From Myxococcota bacterium (GTDB taxonomy: Bacteria; Myxococcota_A; UBA796; UBA9615; JAKLKC01), in the NCBI GenBank assembly GCA_023150875.1, contig JAKLKC010000010.1, positions 1-64,000 on the forward strand: a DNA stretch of 64,000 bases, given 5' to 3'. The position numbers and the translations under genes were made by a program. Below, piece by piece: positions 9,425-18,489 of this stretch; the stretch's first letter is position 1, and each line of letters begins with the position of its first letter. The notes under the pieces are model-generated. The model was not told the origin of the DNA, made no database searches, and was given only the letters and a program-made list of their open reading frames with translations.

Positions 9425-9452
9425 ATCATACGGCTTCCCGCGGCGATTGCAA
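9425..9452 (-). promoter_or_regulatory. promoter of tRNA-Gly
   Basis: TTGCAA (9452-9447), a 16-bp spacer and TATGAT (9430-9425) on the minus strand, placing the transcript start about 40 nt before the mature tRNA. The tamB-like gene may also depend on this promoter, since no other is evident between the tRNA and tamB. Confidence 0.65.
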
Positions 9453-9646
9453 GGCCCATTGCGGCAGTACGCCGTCATTCTCGCCGCTCCGTGCGCGCCC
9501 GGTCCCCGTCCTCGCCCGGCCCCGCTGCCCCGCCCGGGATCGGCTTCGGTGACGACCTCCCCGCCCGCCCGCGGGCGCCGGGCCGGATCCGCTAGAATCC
9601 CCGGCCCGGGGCCGTGGACACGGCACCGGCACCCGAGAGGACCCCC

Positions 9647-10732
9647 ATGGATCCACGATTCACCGTCGGCATCGTCGGCGCCGGCAGGATGGGCACCGGG
9701 ATCGCCTGGACCCTCGCCGCCCACGGCTTCCCGGTGCTCCTCGCGGACCGCGAGGCCGCCCTTGCCCGGGCCGGACGCGAGCGGATCGAGGCCATGGCGG
9801 ACCGCATGCCCCGGGGGGCCCTGGCCGCCGGCGAGGCCGAGGCCGCCCTGGGTCGGATCGGAGTCGCCGAAGACCTCGGCGCCATGGCCGCCGTCCGCGT
9901 CGCCATCGAGGCGGTAGCCGAGGACCTCCTCGCCAAGAAGTCGTTGCTCCGCGCTCTGGACACGATACTCGCCCCCGACGCGGTGCTGGCCACCAACACC
10001 TCGTCGTTCTACGTCACCGAGCTGGCCTCGGTCACCGAGAGGCCCGGCCAGACCATCGGCCTGCACTACTTCCACCCCGTCCCCCGGAACCCCCTCGTGG
10101 AGGTGGTGCCCGGGGCCTTGACCCGGGACGACGTCGTCGCCTCGATGGTCCGGTTCGCCCGCGCCCACGGCCGCACGCCGGTGGTGGCCAGGGACGGCCC
10201 GGGCTTCGCCGTCAACCGCTTCGTCCTTCCCCTCGCCAACGAGGCGGTGCGGATCGTCGAGGAGGGCGTCGCCTCCGTCCCCACCGTGGACGAAGCGGCG
10301 AGGAGGGCCCTGGGCGCCCCCTTCGGGCCGTTCGCGGGGATGAACGCCAGCGGCGTCGACGTCGCCCTGGCGGCGGCATCGACCCTCGGGATCGAGCTGG
10401 GGCCCTTCTACGAGCCGGCGGACCTGCTGCGGAGGGTGGCCGCCTCCGGGGAGCCCTGGGACCTCGCGGGCGAGGTGGACGAGGGTCGCCTCGACGGGGT
10501 GGCCGCGCGCCTCCTGGGCGCGGTCTTCGCCGCCTGCGCGCAGATCGCCGCGGAGGGGATCGCCGCCCCCGGGGACGTGGACCTTGCCGCCCGCGTCGGC
10601 CTGCGGTGGGCGCTGGGGCCCTACGAGCGCATGGCCGACGTCGGCGCCGAGCGGGCCAGGGCCTGGATCGAGGCGACCCGGGGGCGGCACCCCGACCTGG
10701 ATCTGCCCGACCCGATCCCGTTGCCCGGCTGA
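9647..10732 (+). CDS. 3-hydroxyacyl-CoA dehydrogenase family protein
   Basis: NAD-dependent oxidation of 3-hydroxyacyl-CoA to 3-oxoacyl-CoA, as in beta-oxidation or butanoyl-CoA metabolism. The 361-residue protein starts with a Rossmann motif VGIVGAGRMGTGIAW (about 7-21). It has the catalytic-dyad region GLHYFHPVPRNPLVEVVPG (about 132-150) and a C-terminal helical dimerisation domain containing GPGFAVNRF. I chose ATG 9647 behind GAGAGGA rather than the GTG 33 nt upstream. A TAGAAT box at 9593-9598 may be its -10, with no clear -35. It stands alone with no hydratase or thiolase beside it, so the exact substrate is unknown. Confidence 0.9.
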   Translation: MDPRFTVGIVGAGRMGTGIAWTLAAHGFPVLLADREAALARAGRERIEAMADRMPRGALAAGEAEAALGRIGVAEDLGAMAAVRVAIEAVAEDLLAKKSLLRALDTILAPDAVLATNTSSFYVTELASVTERPGQTIGLHYFHPVPRNPLVEVVPGALTRDDVVASMVRFARAHGRTPVVARDGPGFAVNRFVLPLANEAVRIVEEGVASVPTVDEAARRALGAPFGPFAGMNASGVDVALAAASTLGIELGPFYEPADLLRRVAASGEPWDLAGEVDEGRLDGVAARLLGAVFAACAQIAAEGIAAPGDVDLAARVGLRWALGPYERMADVGAERARAWIEATRGRHPDLDLPDPIPLPG

Positions 10733-10766
10733 CGCGCCCGCGGCGGGGCGGCCCGGGGCCGCAGCT

Positions 10767-11891
10767 TCACTCCCCGTTCCCGGCCCAAGGGGCGCGCTCC
10801 CGGCAGCGCTCCCGCTCCCGGTCCTCCAGCCAGTCGCCGATCCGCGGGAAGACCTCGTCGGGGGCGGCGCGACCGATGACCATGTCGGCGTGGCCGTAGT
10901 CGGCGGAGAAGCCCCAGGCCCTCCCCAGGACCAGCCAGGTCCTGTCCGCGGCGGACAGGTCCTCGTAGGCGGACCGGACCTGCCAGGCGGGTACGACCGC
11001 GTCGGCCCTGCCGGCGACCAGGAGCGCGGGACAGGCGATCCGCTCCAGGCGCTCCCGGTACCCGCGGCCGTGCCGGTCGGTGATCTCCGCCGCCCCCACC
11101 CAACGGATGTACTGGCGAAGCAGGCCCGACGCCACCGGCTCCAGCCCGTCCCGGAGCACCGCCCGCACCACCTCCCCGTCGACGTTCTCGGGGTTGCTCA
11201 GGAGGTGGGCGAGGCGGACCCCCGGGTTCGTCAGGAACGGGAGCACGAACCGGACGAGGCCGGGGGCGTCGAGCCGTCCGCGCCGGGGCGCCATCCCCCG
11301 CCTCTTCTCGGCCCCGGCCTGTGCTCCCCCCAGGGGGTCGATGCGGGTGGGGGAACCGAGGGCCACGATCCCCGCGATCCCTTCCGGGTCCTCCTCCGCG
11401 GCGTAGACGTACCCGAGGATCCCCCCCAGGGAGTGGCCGACGTAGTAGACGCTCCGGGACCCGGTGCGCCGGCCCACCCGCGCGAGGAGGGCCGGCAGGT
11501 CGCGGCGCAGGTGGGTGTCGAAGTCCCAGTCGCCGGCGCGCAACCCACTCCGCTCCGGCGGGACCGAGGCGCGGCTCCCCCGGAGCTCGGGGACGTAGAC
11601 CTCGAAGCCCCGGCGCGACAGGTACGCGGCGAGGTCGTGCCGGGGCGTCGCCATCCAGTTCATCCGGTTGACGCCGGTGCCGTGCACCAGCACCACGGGG
11701 ATGGCGTGGTGCCGCGGCGCGCCCGGGGATGCGGGGTAGCGCAGCAGGGGGAGCTCCCAGCCGTCCGCCGTGCGGACCCTCTCCTCCTCGGGGGCCTGGG
11801 GCAGGCCCGCCGCCGCCGCCGCCCCCGCCAGCAGGCCCACCAGGGCGAGGGCGGCCAGCAGGACGCCGGGGACGCCCCCCACCCGACTCAC
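10767..11891 (-). CDS. secreted alpha/beta hydrolase with intact catalytic triad
   Basis: A 374-residue alpha/beta hydrolase with an N-terminal signal sequence (hydrophobic, Ala-rich to about residue 28). Visible elements are the oxyanion segment VVLVHGTGVN, the nucleophile elbow GHSLGG, a likely acid Asp in AGRADAVVP and the His in DYGHADMVIG. The last motif recalls PHA-synthase-like and lipase-like hydrolases. The GTG start at 11891 overlaps the stop of the upstream hydrolase gene as GTGA, so translation is coupled. The substrate is not predictable; an ester or lipid is plausible. Confidence 0.85.
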   Translation of the reverse strand: MSRVGGVPGVLLAALALVGLLAGAAAAAGLPQAPEEERVRTADGWELPLLRYPASPGAPRHHAIPVVLVHGTGVNRMNWMATPRHDLAAYLSRRGFEVYVPELRGSRASVPPERSGLRAGDWDFDTHLRRDLPALLARVGRRTGSRSVYYVGHSLGGILGYVYAAEEDPEGIAGIVALGSPTRIDPLGGAQAGAEKRRGMAPRRGRLDAPGLVRFVLPFLTNPGVRLAHLLSNPENVDGEVVRAVLRDGLEPVASGLLRQYIRWVGAAEITDRHGRGYRERLERIACPALLVAGRADAVVPAWQVRSAYEDLSAADRTWLVLGRAWGFSADYGHADMVIGRAAPDEVFPRIGDWLEDRERERCRERAPWAGNGE

Positions 11892-12793
11892 CGGCGGCCC
11901 CTCCCACCGCGGTCCCCGAGGCGCTCCCCCAGCCACGCGACCAGGTGCCGCCACACGTCCCGGTGGGCGCGGTCGCCCAGCAGAAGTCCCAGGTGGCCGT
12001 AGTCTCCGCGGGCATGGTCCGCCCAACCCACGACCCGGAAGGTCCGGTCCGTCGAGGGCGCGAGGCGGTGCCCCCGGAGGGCGTCCTCGGGGGGCGCGAT
12101 CCCGTCCACGGATCCCGCCACCACCAGCAGCGGCCGGTTCCACGCCCCGATGGCGTCGTCGAACGTCACGCCGGCCACCCGGGGGCCCCGGCCCGACTCC
12201 CAGCCCTCCCGCAGGTCCCTGAGGACCCAGGGCGCCGGAGGGACGTCCGGGAAGGGGATCCGCTCCCGGGCGCCGATCCCGTTCCGCCACAGCACGTCCC
12301 GGGCGCCGGTGTCGCCGGGGTCGGCGAGGAACCGGCGCAGGGCCGGGGAGGGGAGGGAGAAGTCGAAGGGAGTGCCCAGGGCCACCAGCAGGTCCGGAGC
12401 CGGGCTGCGGCGGGCGGCGGCGTAGGCCGGGAGCAGCCCGCACACCCCATGGCCGATCCACGCGACGGGCCGCCGGTGGGTGCGGGCCTCCTCCAAGGCC
12501 GTCGCCACCGGACCATCCAGGACGCCCTCGAGGTCCAGCGCGTCCCGGTGGCCCTCCGCCCAGGGGTCCACCTCGACCACCCGGTGGCCCGCCCTCTCCA
12601 GGGCCCCCGCGAGGCCCCCCGAGGGTCCTCCGCGGAAGACTCGCGCGGACAAGGGGAAGTCGGGGCAGACCACCACGGTGCCTGCCTCGGCCCGGTCCTC
12701 GGCGGCCCTCGCCCCGGGGACCCGGGGGTCCGCCAGCGCCGCGGCGACCGCCAGCAGGGCGGCGAGGGGGACGATCCTGGCGATCCTCGGCAC
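11888..12793 (-). CDS. alpha/beta hydrolase-fold protein lacking the nucleophile serine
   Basis: A 301-residue secreted protein (signal to about GARAAED, residue 31) with the same architecture as its downstream neighbour, including the C-terminal DYGHLGLLLG block and the acid-loop AGSVDG. Where the neighbour has GHSLGG, this one reads GHGVCG, so the nucleophile position is Gly. The nearby Cys is two residues on and not in the elbow position. It is therefore probably non-catalytic, or uses a different chemistry. The start GTG 12793 has a strong GGAAGGAG site. The 4-nt overlap with the next gene suggests the two products act together, perhaps as an active/inactive pair. Confidence 0.8.
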   Translation of the reverse strand: MPRIARIVPLAALLAVAAALADPRVPGARAAEDRAEAGTVVVCPDFPLSARVFRGGPSGGLAGALERAGHRVVEVDPWAEGHRDALDLEGVLDGPVATALEEARTHRRPVAWIGHGVCGLLPAYAAARRSPAPDLLVALGTPFDFSLPSPALRRFLADPGDTGARDVLWRNGIGARERIPFPDVPPAPWVLRDLREGWESGRGPRVAGVTFDDAIGAWNRPLLVVAGSVDGIAPPEDALRGHRLAPSTDRTFRVVGWADHARGDYGHLGLLLGDRAHRDVWRHLVAWLGERLGDRGGRGRR

Positions 12794-12999
12794 TCCGCGC
12801 TCCTTCCCGGGCGGGGATTCTACCCCGCCGCTCCCGGGGTGCCCATGGGCCCTCCGGCCACGCCTTCGGTTCGGGGCCGGGGCCACGGAGTCTGGCGCGC
12901 GCCGGCCTCGCGCCGTATCCTGTGGCGCCGCGCCCGGCCGGCGGTCCGTCCCTCCGCCCGCGGCCCGGCCCAGCGCCCCCTCTCCCCGCCCGAGGCCCC

Positions 13000-13419
<420 letters not shown>

Positions 13420-13435
13420 GGCTGGTCCCGGGCGC

Positions 13436-14314
13436 TCAGGCCCGGAAGTCGTCCCACGTCCGGGTGACCGCCCCCGCGTGGTGCGCCGGGGGCCAGGGCG
13501 CGTCGGAGACCCGCGCCGTCACCGCCACCAGGTCCCCCACGGCGAGGGAGGCCCAGATCGCCTCGATGTCCTCGTCGTAGTGCCGCACCGATCCGACGTG
13601 GGGGGTCCCGCCCACGCTCCGCCGGTCCGAGGTGCCGTGGAGCATCTCGCCCCCGGGCCAGCTCCGGCGCGACTCGGGGTCCCACCAGGCCAGGTCCACG
13701 ATCCGGCTGCCGAAGACACCGGGATCGTCCCACAAGCGCAGCCCCTCGGACTCGGCGACGGACTGGTCGTAGAGGCCCGTCACCACCTTCAGGCCGACGT
13801 GGACCGGCGTGGGACCGTTGGCCGCGGCGTGGGCGAAGATGCCCTGGAGGCGCCCGTCCGGATGGAAGAGCCAGGTCCGGCCCTCCTCCAGGGCGACCGC
13901 CACCCGAAGGACTTGGGTGTCCTTGCCGACGGTCAGGACCGGGGTGGGGCTCGGGAACCGGGGGCCCTCCGCCCAGGCGGTGTGCCCCGGGGAGGGGGAG
14001 GCGGCGTCGAGCTCGTTCAGGGTCGGGGCGTCCACGTCCCCGTCGGGGGGCAGGCCCCGGCTGAGCTGGAAGCGGCGGACCGCCCGAGAGGTCTGGGTGC
14101 CGAGGATCCCGTCCACGCCCCCCACCTCCCGGCCGTGGACCCCGGGCCAGCGCCGGAGACCGAAGCCCCCGTCCACCAGGGCCTGCTGGACGGCGGCCAC
14201 GGCCGGCCCCCGGTCTCCGTGCCTGAGCACCCTGTCGCCCCGCGCGACCGCCGCCAGGGTGGGATCGCCCGCGAACCGCTCGTTCCGCAGCAACTCGCTC
14301 CTCCCGGCCCCCAT
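13436..14314 (-). CDS. peptidoglycan-binding domain protein with degenerate L,D-transpeptidase (YkuD-like) C-terminus
   Basis: A 292-residue protein. An N-terminal peptidoglycan-binding-1 domain spans about residues 25-100 (LRHGDRGPAVAAVQQAL, then GVDGILGTQTSRAVRRFQ). The C-terminal half resembles YkuD cross-linking enzymes: MLHGTSDRRSVG is like the HGT motif, followed by TPHVGSVRHYDEDIEAIW where active enzymes have SHGCxR. The nucleophile Cys is replaced by Ser and the flanking His is displaced. No signal peptide is evident from ATG 14314, which has GGAAGG upstream; a GTG about 45 nt upstream is possible. If the alignment is right it binds peptidoglycan without ordinary transpeptidase chemistry. 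The YkuD assignment is moderate. Confidence 0.65.
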   Translation of the reverse strand: MGAGRSELLRNERFAGDPTLAAVARGDRVLRHGDRGPAVAAVQQALVDGGFGLRRWPGVHGREVGGVDGILGTQTSRAVRRFQLSRGLPPDGDVDAPTLNELDAASPSPGHTAWAEGPRFPSPTPVLTVGKDTQVLRVAVALEEGRTWLFHPDGRLQGIFAHAAANGPTPVHVGLKVVTGLYDQSVAESEGLRLWDDPGVFGSRIVDLAWWDPESRRSWPGGEMLHGTSDRRSVGGTPHVGSVRHYDEDIEAIWASLAVGDLVAVTARVSDAPWPPAHHAGAVTRTWDDFRA

Positions 14315-14425
14315 CGGCGCGGCCTTCCGGGCGTCGCGCCCCCAAGGGCAGTGTCGCACGGGGCCCGGGGCCGTGTCACCGGCGACCCCCCGCTCGGCCA
14401 CTTCCGCGGGCGAGGCGGTGCGGCC

Positions 14426-14454
14426 TTGCGGCCCCGCGGGGGATCGCGTAAGAA
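14426..14454 (+). promoter_or_regulatory. promoter of pyruvate dehydrogenase genes
   Basis: TTGCGG (14426-14431), 17-bp spacer, TAAGAA (14449-14454, followed by T). This sits 68 nt upstream of the E1alpha start. Confidence 0.65.
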
Positions 14455-14521
14455 TCCCCGCCCCGCGCCCGCCCCCGGCCCATCCGCCGGAGGGCGAGGC
14501 GGCCCGGGCGACGGAGCGCGG

Positions 14522-15493
14522 ATGAGCGACGCCGAGGCGACCGCCCCGACCCTGGACGAGATGCGGTCGTTCTACCGCGAGATGCTGCTCCAGCGCCGCT
14601 TCGAGGAGGCGGCGGCCCGGGTCTACACCCAGGGGAAGATCGGCGGGTTCTGCCACCTGTACATCGGCCAGGAGGCGGTGGGCACCGGCGCCATCCGCGC
14701 CCTTCGCCCGGACGACTACGTGGTGACGGCCTACCGGGACCACGGGCACGCCCTGTCCAAGGGCTCCAGCTCCCGGGCGGTGATGGCGGAGCTCTTCGGA
14801 CGCTCCACCGGGACCAGCCAGGGCCTCGGCGGATCGATGCACCTGTTCGACGTCGACAGGGGGCTGCTGGGGGGCTACGGCATCGTCGGCGGCCACGTGC
14901 CCCTCGCCGCAGGCGTCGCGTTCGCCAGCAAGTACCGGGGCGACGGACGGGTCACCCTCTGCTTCATGGGCGACGGCGCGGTGAACCAGGGGGTGTTCTT
15001 CGAGGCGATGCAGCTCGCCTCCCTGTGGAGCCTGCCGGTGGTGTTCATCGTCGAGAACAACCTCTATGCCATGGGCACCCCCCTCTCGATGCAGACCCCC
15101 GTGGAGGACATCTCCCTCAAGGCGGTGCCCTTCGGCATGGACCGGGACCGGTTCGAGGACCGGGACGTGTTCGAGGTCCGGCGCCGGGTGGGCCGGGCCG
15201 TGGACCGGGCGCGGGAGGAGGGGCGGCCGACCTTCCTGGAGGTCCTCACCTACCGTTACCGCGGCCACTCCATGAGCGATCCCGCCCGGTACCGCACCAA
15301 GGAGGAGGTGGAGGAGCGCCGGCTCCGGGATCCCCTCCTCTTCCTGGAGCAGCGGATCAAGGACGCCGGGGCGGGAGGGGATCTCGCCGCCATCGAGGAG
15401 TCAGTGGCCGCCGAGGTCGAGGACGCCCTGGAGTTCGCCGAGAACAGCCCTCCCCCCGATCCCGAGGTCGCGACCCGCTTCGTCTACGCCTGA
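14522..15493 (+). CDS. pdhA: pyruvate dehydrogenase E1 component, alpha subunit
   Basis: Thiamine-diphosphate enzyme subunit that decarboxylates pyruvate (or a related 2-oxo acid) and hands the acyl group to lipoyl-E2. The 323-residue length is normal for heteromeric E1alpha. The TPP motif is visible as GDG at 150-152 and NN at 179-180. The conserved loop RYRGHSMSDP (about 255-264) and GQEAVGTG near the N-terminus support PDH over branched-chain enzymes. It is first of three collinear genes (E1alpha, 66-nt gap, E1beta, 32-nt gap, E2) under the promoter at 14426-14454. No E3 gene is in the window. Confidence 0.93.
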   Translation: MSDAEATAPTLDEMRSFYREMLLQRRFEEAAARVYTQGKIGGFCHLYIGQEAVGTGAIRALRPDDYVVTAYRDHGHALSKGSSSRAVMAELFGRSTGTSQGLGGSMHLFDVDRGLLGGYGIVGGHVPLAAGVAFASKYRGDGRVTLCFMGDGAVNQGVFFEAMQLASLWSLPVVFIVENNLYAMGTPLSMQTPVEDISLKAVPFGMDRDRFEDRDVFEVRRRVGRAVDRAREEGRPTFLEVLTYRYRGHSMSDPARYRTKEEVEERRLRDPLLFLEQRIKDAGAGGDLAAIEESVAAEVEDALEFAENSPPPDPEVATRFVYA

Positions 15494-15559
15494 TCCGGCG
15501 CCGGCCCCATCCCGCCGCCCTTCCGGGCCCGCCCGCGGCGCGCCCCGACCGGAGTGCCC

Positions 15560-16543
15560 ATGCCCCGAACGCTGCAGGTCCGCGAGGCGCTGAACGAGGC
15601 GCTGGCCGAGGAGATGGAGCGCGACGAGCGCGTGTTCGTCATGGGGGAGGAGGTCGGCCACTACCAAGGGGCCTACAAGGTGACCCGGGGCCTCCTGGAG
15701 CGCTTCGGTCCCCGGCGGGTCTGGGACACCCCCATCAACGAGGGGGGGTTCGCCGGGATCGGGATCGGCGCGGCCATGGTGGGCCTCCGACCCGTCATCG
15801 AGTTCATGACGTTCAACTTCTCGCTGGTCGCCTTCGACCAGATCGTGAACAACGCCGCGAAGATCCGGCAGATGTCGGCGGGGCGCCTGTCGGTCCCCAT
15901 CGTGTTCCGCGGGGGAGGTGGGGCCGCCCGGATGCTCGCCGCCCAGCACTCCCAGGCCACCGAGCCCTACTACGCCCACGTCCCCGGCCTGAAGGTGGTC
16001 GTGCCGTCGACGCCCGCGGAGTACAAGGGCCTCCTCAAGGCCTCGATCCGGGACGACAACCCGGTGGTCTTCATCGAGAGCGAGTTGATGTACGGCGCGA
16101 AGGGGGAGGTGCCGGACGGCGAGTACGTCATCCCCCTGGGCGTCGCCGACGTCAAGAGGCCAGGGACCGACTGCACCGTCGTCTCCTGGGGACGGATCCT
16201 GCACACCGCCCTGGAGGCGGCCGAGGTGCTGGCCAAGGAGCACGGGATCGAGTGCGAGGTCGTGGACCCGCGCACCCTGAGACCCCTGGACGAGCAGGCG
16301 ATCTTCGCCTCGGTCCGGAAGACCAACCGCTGCGTCGTGGTCCACGAGGGCTGGCGGTACGGAGGCGTGGGCGCCGAGGTCGTCGACCGGGTCCAGTCCT
16401 CTTGCTTCGACTGGCTGGACGCGCCGGTGGAGCGGGTGTGCAACGTCGACGTCCCCCAGCCCTACGCCCGGGAACTCGAGGAGCTGGTCCTGCCCTCCGT
16501 CGAGCGCGTCGTCGACGCGGTGCGCCGGGCAAGCTATCGCTAG
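15560..16543 (+). CDS. pdhB: pyruvate dehydrogenase E1 component, beta subunit
   Basis: Partner of the preceding E1alpha; together they form the alpha2beta2 E1. The 327-residue protein shows GEEVGHYQGAYKVTRGL, DTPINEGGFAGIGIGAAM and EFMTFNF, all hallmarks of PDH E1beta, and a transketolase C-terminal domain with VDPRTLRPLD. A GTG two codons earlier is in frame, but ATG 15560 sits five bases after GGAG and gives the usual N-terminus MPRTLQVREALNEAL. Confidence 0.93.
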   Translation: MPRTLQVREALNEALAEEMERDERVFVMGEEVGHYQGAYKVTRGLLERFGPRRVWDTPINEGGFAGIGIGAAMVGLRPVIEFMTFNFSLVAFDQIVNNAAKIRQMSAGRLSVPIVFRGGGGAARMLAAQHSQATEPYYAHVPGLKVVVPSTPAEYKGLLKASIRDDNPVVFIESELMYGAKGEVPDGEYVIPLGVADVKRPGTDCTVVSWGRILHTALEAAEVLAKEHGIECEVVDPRTLRPLDEQAIFASVRKTNRCVVVHEGWRYGGVGAEVVDRVQSSCFDWLDAPVERVCNVDVPQPYARELEELVLPSVERVVDAVRRASYR

Positions 16544-16575
16544 GCCCGGCCGGGTCGATCCCCAAGGAGGTACGA

Positions 16576-17826
16576 ATGGCCCACGTCCAGGAGATGCCCA
16601 AGCTCTCCGACACCATGGAGAAGGGACACCTCGTCAAGTGGCTCGTCTCCGAGGGGGACGCGGTCAAGCCCGGGGACCCCGTCGCCGAGGTGGAGACCGA
16701 CAAGGCGACCATGGAAGCGGAGGCGTTCTACGCGGGGGTGGTGCTGAAGCGCATGGCCGGCGAGGGCACCGACGTCGTCCCCGGCCACCCGCTGCTGGTG
16801 ATCGGCCAGGAGGGGGAGGACATCTCGGACCTGCTGTCGAGGCTCGGGGCCGCTGGCCAGGCGGCCCCACGCCCTCCCGCGGAGGCGACCCCGCCCTCTC
16901 CCCCGGAGAAGGCAGCTCCCCCACCCCCCGCCGCGGAGCCTTCCCCACCCCCCGCTCCCGCCGAGCCCCGGCGAGTCGTCGCCTCCCCCCTGGCGCGGTC
17001 CCTCGCCCGGGAGGCGGGCTTGGATCTCAGTCGGATCAAGGGGTCTGGCCCGGGGGGGCGCGTCGTCCGCGCCGACATCGCCCGGGCGACGGCCGGGGGA
17101 GCAGAGGCCGCCGCGCCGCAGGTGTCCCCAGCCGCGGCCCTCGAGGGGGAGCGGATCGAGCTGAGCGGGATGCGCCGGGTCATCGCCCAGCGGCTCTCGG
17201 AGTCCAAGTTCTCGGCGCCCCACTACTACCTCCAGGCCGTGGTCGACATGGACCCCGCCGCGGCCTTCCGCTCGCAGCTCGGAGATCAGCTCGGCGAGGG
17301 GATCCGCCCCTCCTACAACGACCTCGTGCTCAAGGCCGCCGCCCTGGCGCTCCGGGAGGTGCCCGAGGTGAACGCCGCGTGGCGGGGGGACCACATCGTC
17401 CGCTACGCCGGGGTCCACGTGGGGCTGGCGGTGGCCCTGGCCGACGGCCTGATCACCCCCGTGATCCGTGACGCCGACCGCCTGCGCCTGACCGAGATCG
17501 CGGCGCGGTCCCGGGACCTCTCCCAGCGCGCCCGGGACAAGAAGCTGAAGCCCGAGGAGTACCAGGGGAGCACCTTCTCGGTGAGCAACCTGGGCATGAT
17601 GGGGATCGAGCGGTTCACCGCCGTGATCCAGCCCGGCGAGGCGGCGATCCTCGCGGTGGGCGCCATCGCCGAGCAGCCGGTCGTCCGGGGGGGCGCCTTG
17701 GGGGTGGGCCTGCGGATGGTGGTCTCCCTCTCCTGCGACCACCGCGTCGTCGACGGCGCAGTGGGTGCCCGCTGGCTCCAGGCCTTCCGCGGCTACCTGG
17801 AGCGCCCCCTGCGGATGGTGGTCTGA
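16576..17826 (+). CDS. pdhC: dihydrolipoamide acetyltransferase (pyruvate dehydrogenase E2)
   Basis: Core acyltransferase of 416 residues. One lipoyl domain (1-80) carries the lipoylated Lys43 in VETDKATME. A Pro/Ala-rich hinge (about 95-135), a peripheral subunit-binding domain (ASPLARSLAREAGLDLS) and the catalytic domain follow, with the active-site motif HRVVDG (His389, Asp393) and the usual DPAAAFRSQL region. A perfect AAGGAGG lies six bases from ATG 16576. A single lipoyl domain matches alphaproteobacterial and deltaproteobacterial-type PDH rather than the E. coli three-domain form. Confidence 0.95.
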   Translation: MAHVQEMPKLSDTMEKGHLVKWLVSEGDAVKPGDPVAEVETDKATMEAEAFYAGVVLKRMAGEGTDVVPGHPLLVIGQEGEDISDLLSRLGAAGQAAPRPPAEATPPSPPEKAAPPPPAAEPSPPPAPAEPRRVVASPLARSLAREAGLDLSRIKGSGPGGRVVRADIARATAGGAEAAAPQVSPAAALEGERIELSGMRRVIAQRLSESKFSAPHYYLQAVVDMDPAAAFRSQLGDQLGEGIRPSYNDLVLKAAALALREVPEVNAAWRGDHIVRYAGVHVGLAVALADGLITPVIRDADRLRLTEIAARSRDLSQRARDKKLKPEEYQGSTFSVSNLGMMGIERFTAVIQPGEAAILAVGAIAEQPVVRGGALGVGLRMVVSLSCDHRVVDGAVGARWLQAFRGYLERPLRMVV

Positions 17827-17829
17827 TCC

Positions 17830-17849
17830 GGGCCTTCCGCCGCAGGCCC
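17830..17849. terminator. hairpin between convergent genes
   Basis: GGGCCT, 8-nt loop, AGGCCC just after the E2 stop and before the stop of the convergent thioredoxin-fold gene. A bidirectional terminator is plausible, though no T tract follows. Confidence 0.35.
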
Positions 17850-17850
17850 C

Positions 17851-18444
17851 TCAGCGGCGCGCCTCTCGCCCGACCGCCCGCCCCACCGCCTCCAACAGCC
17901 GCTCCAGCCCCGACTCCCCGCCGTACACGCCGATGGCGCGGCCGTCCCGACCGACGAGGGCCATGTCCACCTGCCGGTCCGCGTGGTCGACGCCCAGGGC
18001 CTCCTGGACGGCCCCGTCCCAGTCCGGGACGAGGAGGATCCGCCGGTCCAGGTCCGGATCGGGGGGGTGCCCCTCCTCGGCCCTGAGCTTCCCCACCTTC
18101 TTCACCGTGTCCCGGTGCACCGCCCGCAGGATCCCGAGGACCAGGGGGCGGAACACCCCCGGCACCGACCGAAGGTCGATCACCGTGAGGTAGCTCACGT
18201 CGGGGTCCTCGCCCCACGCCTGGCCGAACCTCCGGGAGAGCCCGTCCATCTGCTTGCTGCTGCGCCGCCCGCAGACGAAGAAGACCACCACCTTCCCCCG
18301 GAAGAACGACTCCGGGACCGGTTGCCCCCGGAAGTCCTCCACCGGGGTGGAGGGGAGACCACCGGCGAGGGTAGGCGGGGTCACGAGGACCACCCCCAAC
18401 AGGGCGAACAGGGGGAGCAGCGCCAGGCGGAGGGTCCTTCCCAT
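17851..18444 (-). CDS. secreted thioredoxin-fold protein (YtfJ-like) without CxxC
   Basis: A 197-residue exported protein (signal peptide ending near TLAGG, about residue 29). The body looks like a thioredoxin/peroxiredoxin fold: FFRGKVVVFFVCGRRSSKQMD is where TlpA or YtfJ proteins have the active loop, and VDMALVGRDGRAIGVYGG is the cis-Pro-side strand region. Only one Cys is present in the loop (CGRRSS), so it cannot form the classical disulfide. A TATAGT sequence ends six bases before the ATG with no Shine-Dalgarno, suggesting a leaderless message. Family assignment is tentative. Confidence 0.65.
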   Translation of the reverse strand: MGRTLRLALLPLFALLGVVLVTPPTLAGGLPSTPVEDFRGQPVPESFFRGKVVVFFVCGRRSSKQMDGLSRRFGQAWGEDPDVSYLTVIDLRSVPGVFRPLVLGILRAVHRDTVKKVGKLRAEEGHPPDPDLDRRILLVPDWDGAVQEALGVDHADRQVDMALVGRDGRAIGVYGGESGLERLLEAVGRAVGREARR

Positions 18445-18489
18445 GACGCCACTATAGGGCCCTCGTCCCGGACGATGGAAGGGTATGGG

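Noticed and set aside
17851-18444. Selenoprotein with Sec in the thioredoxin loop
   Set aside because: The loop reads CGRRSS with ordinary codons and no in-frame TGA.
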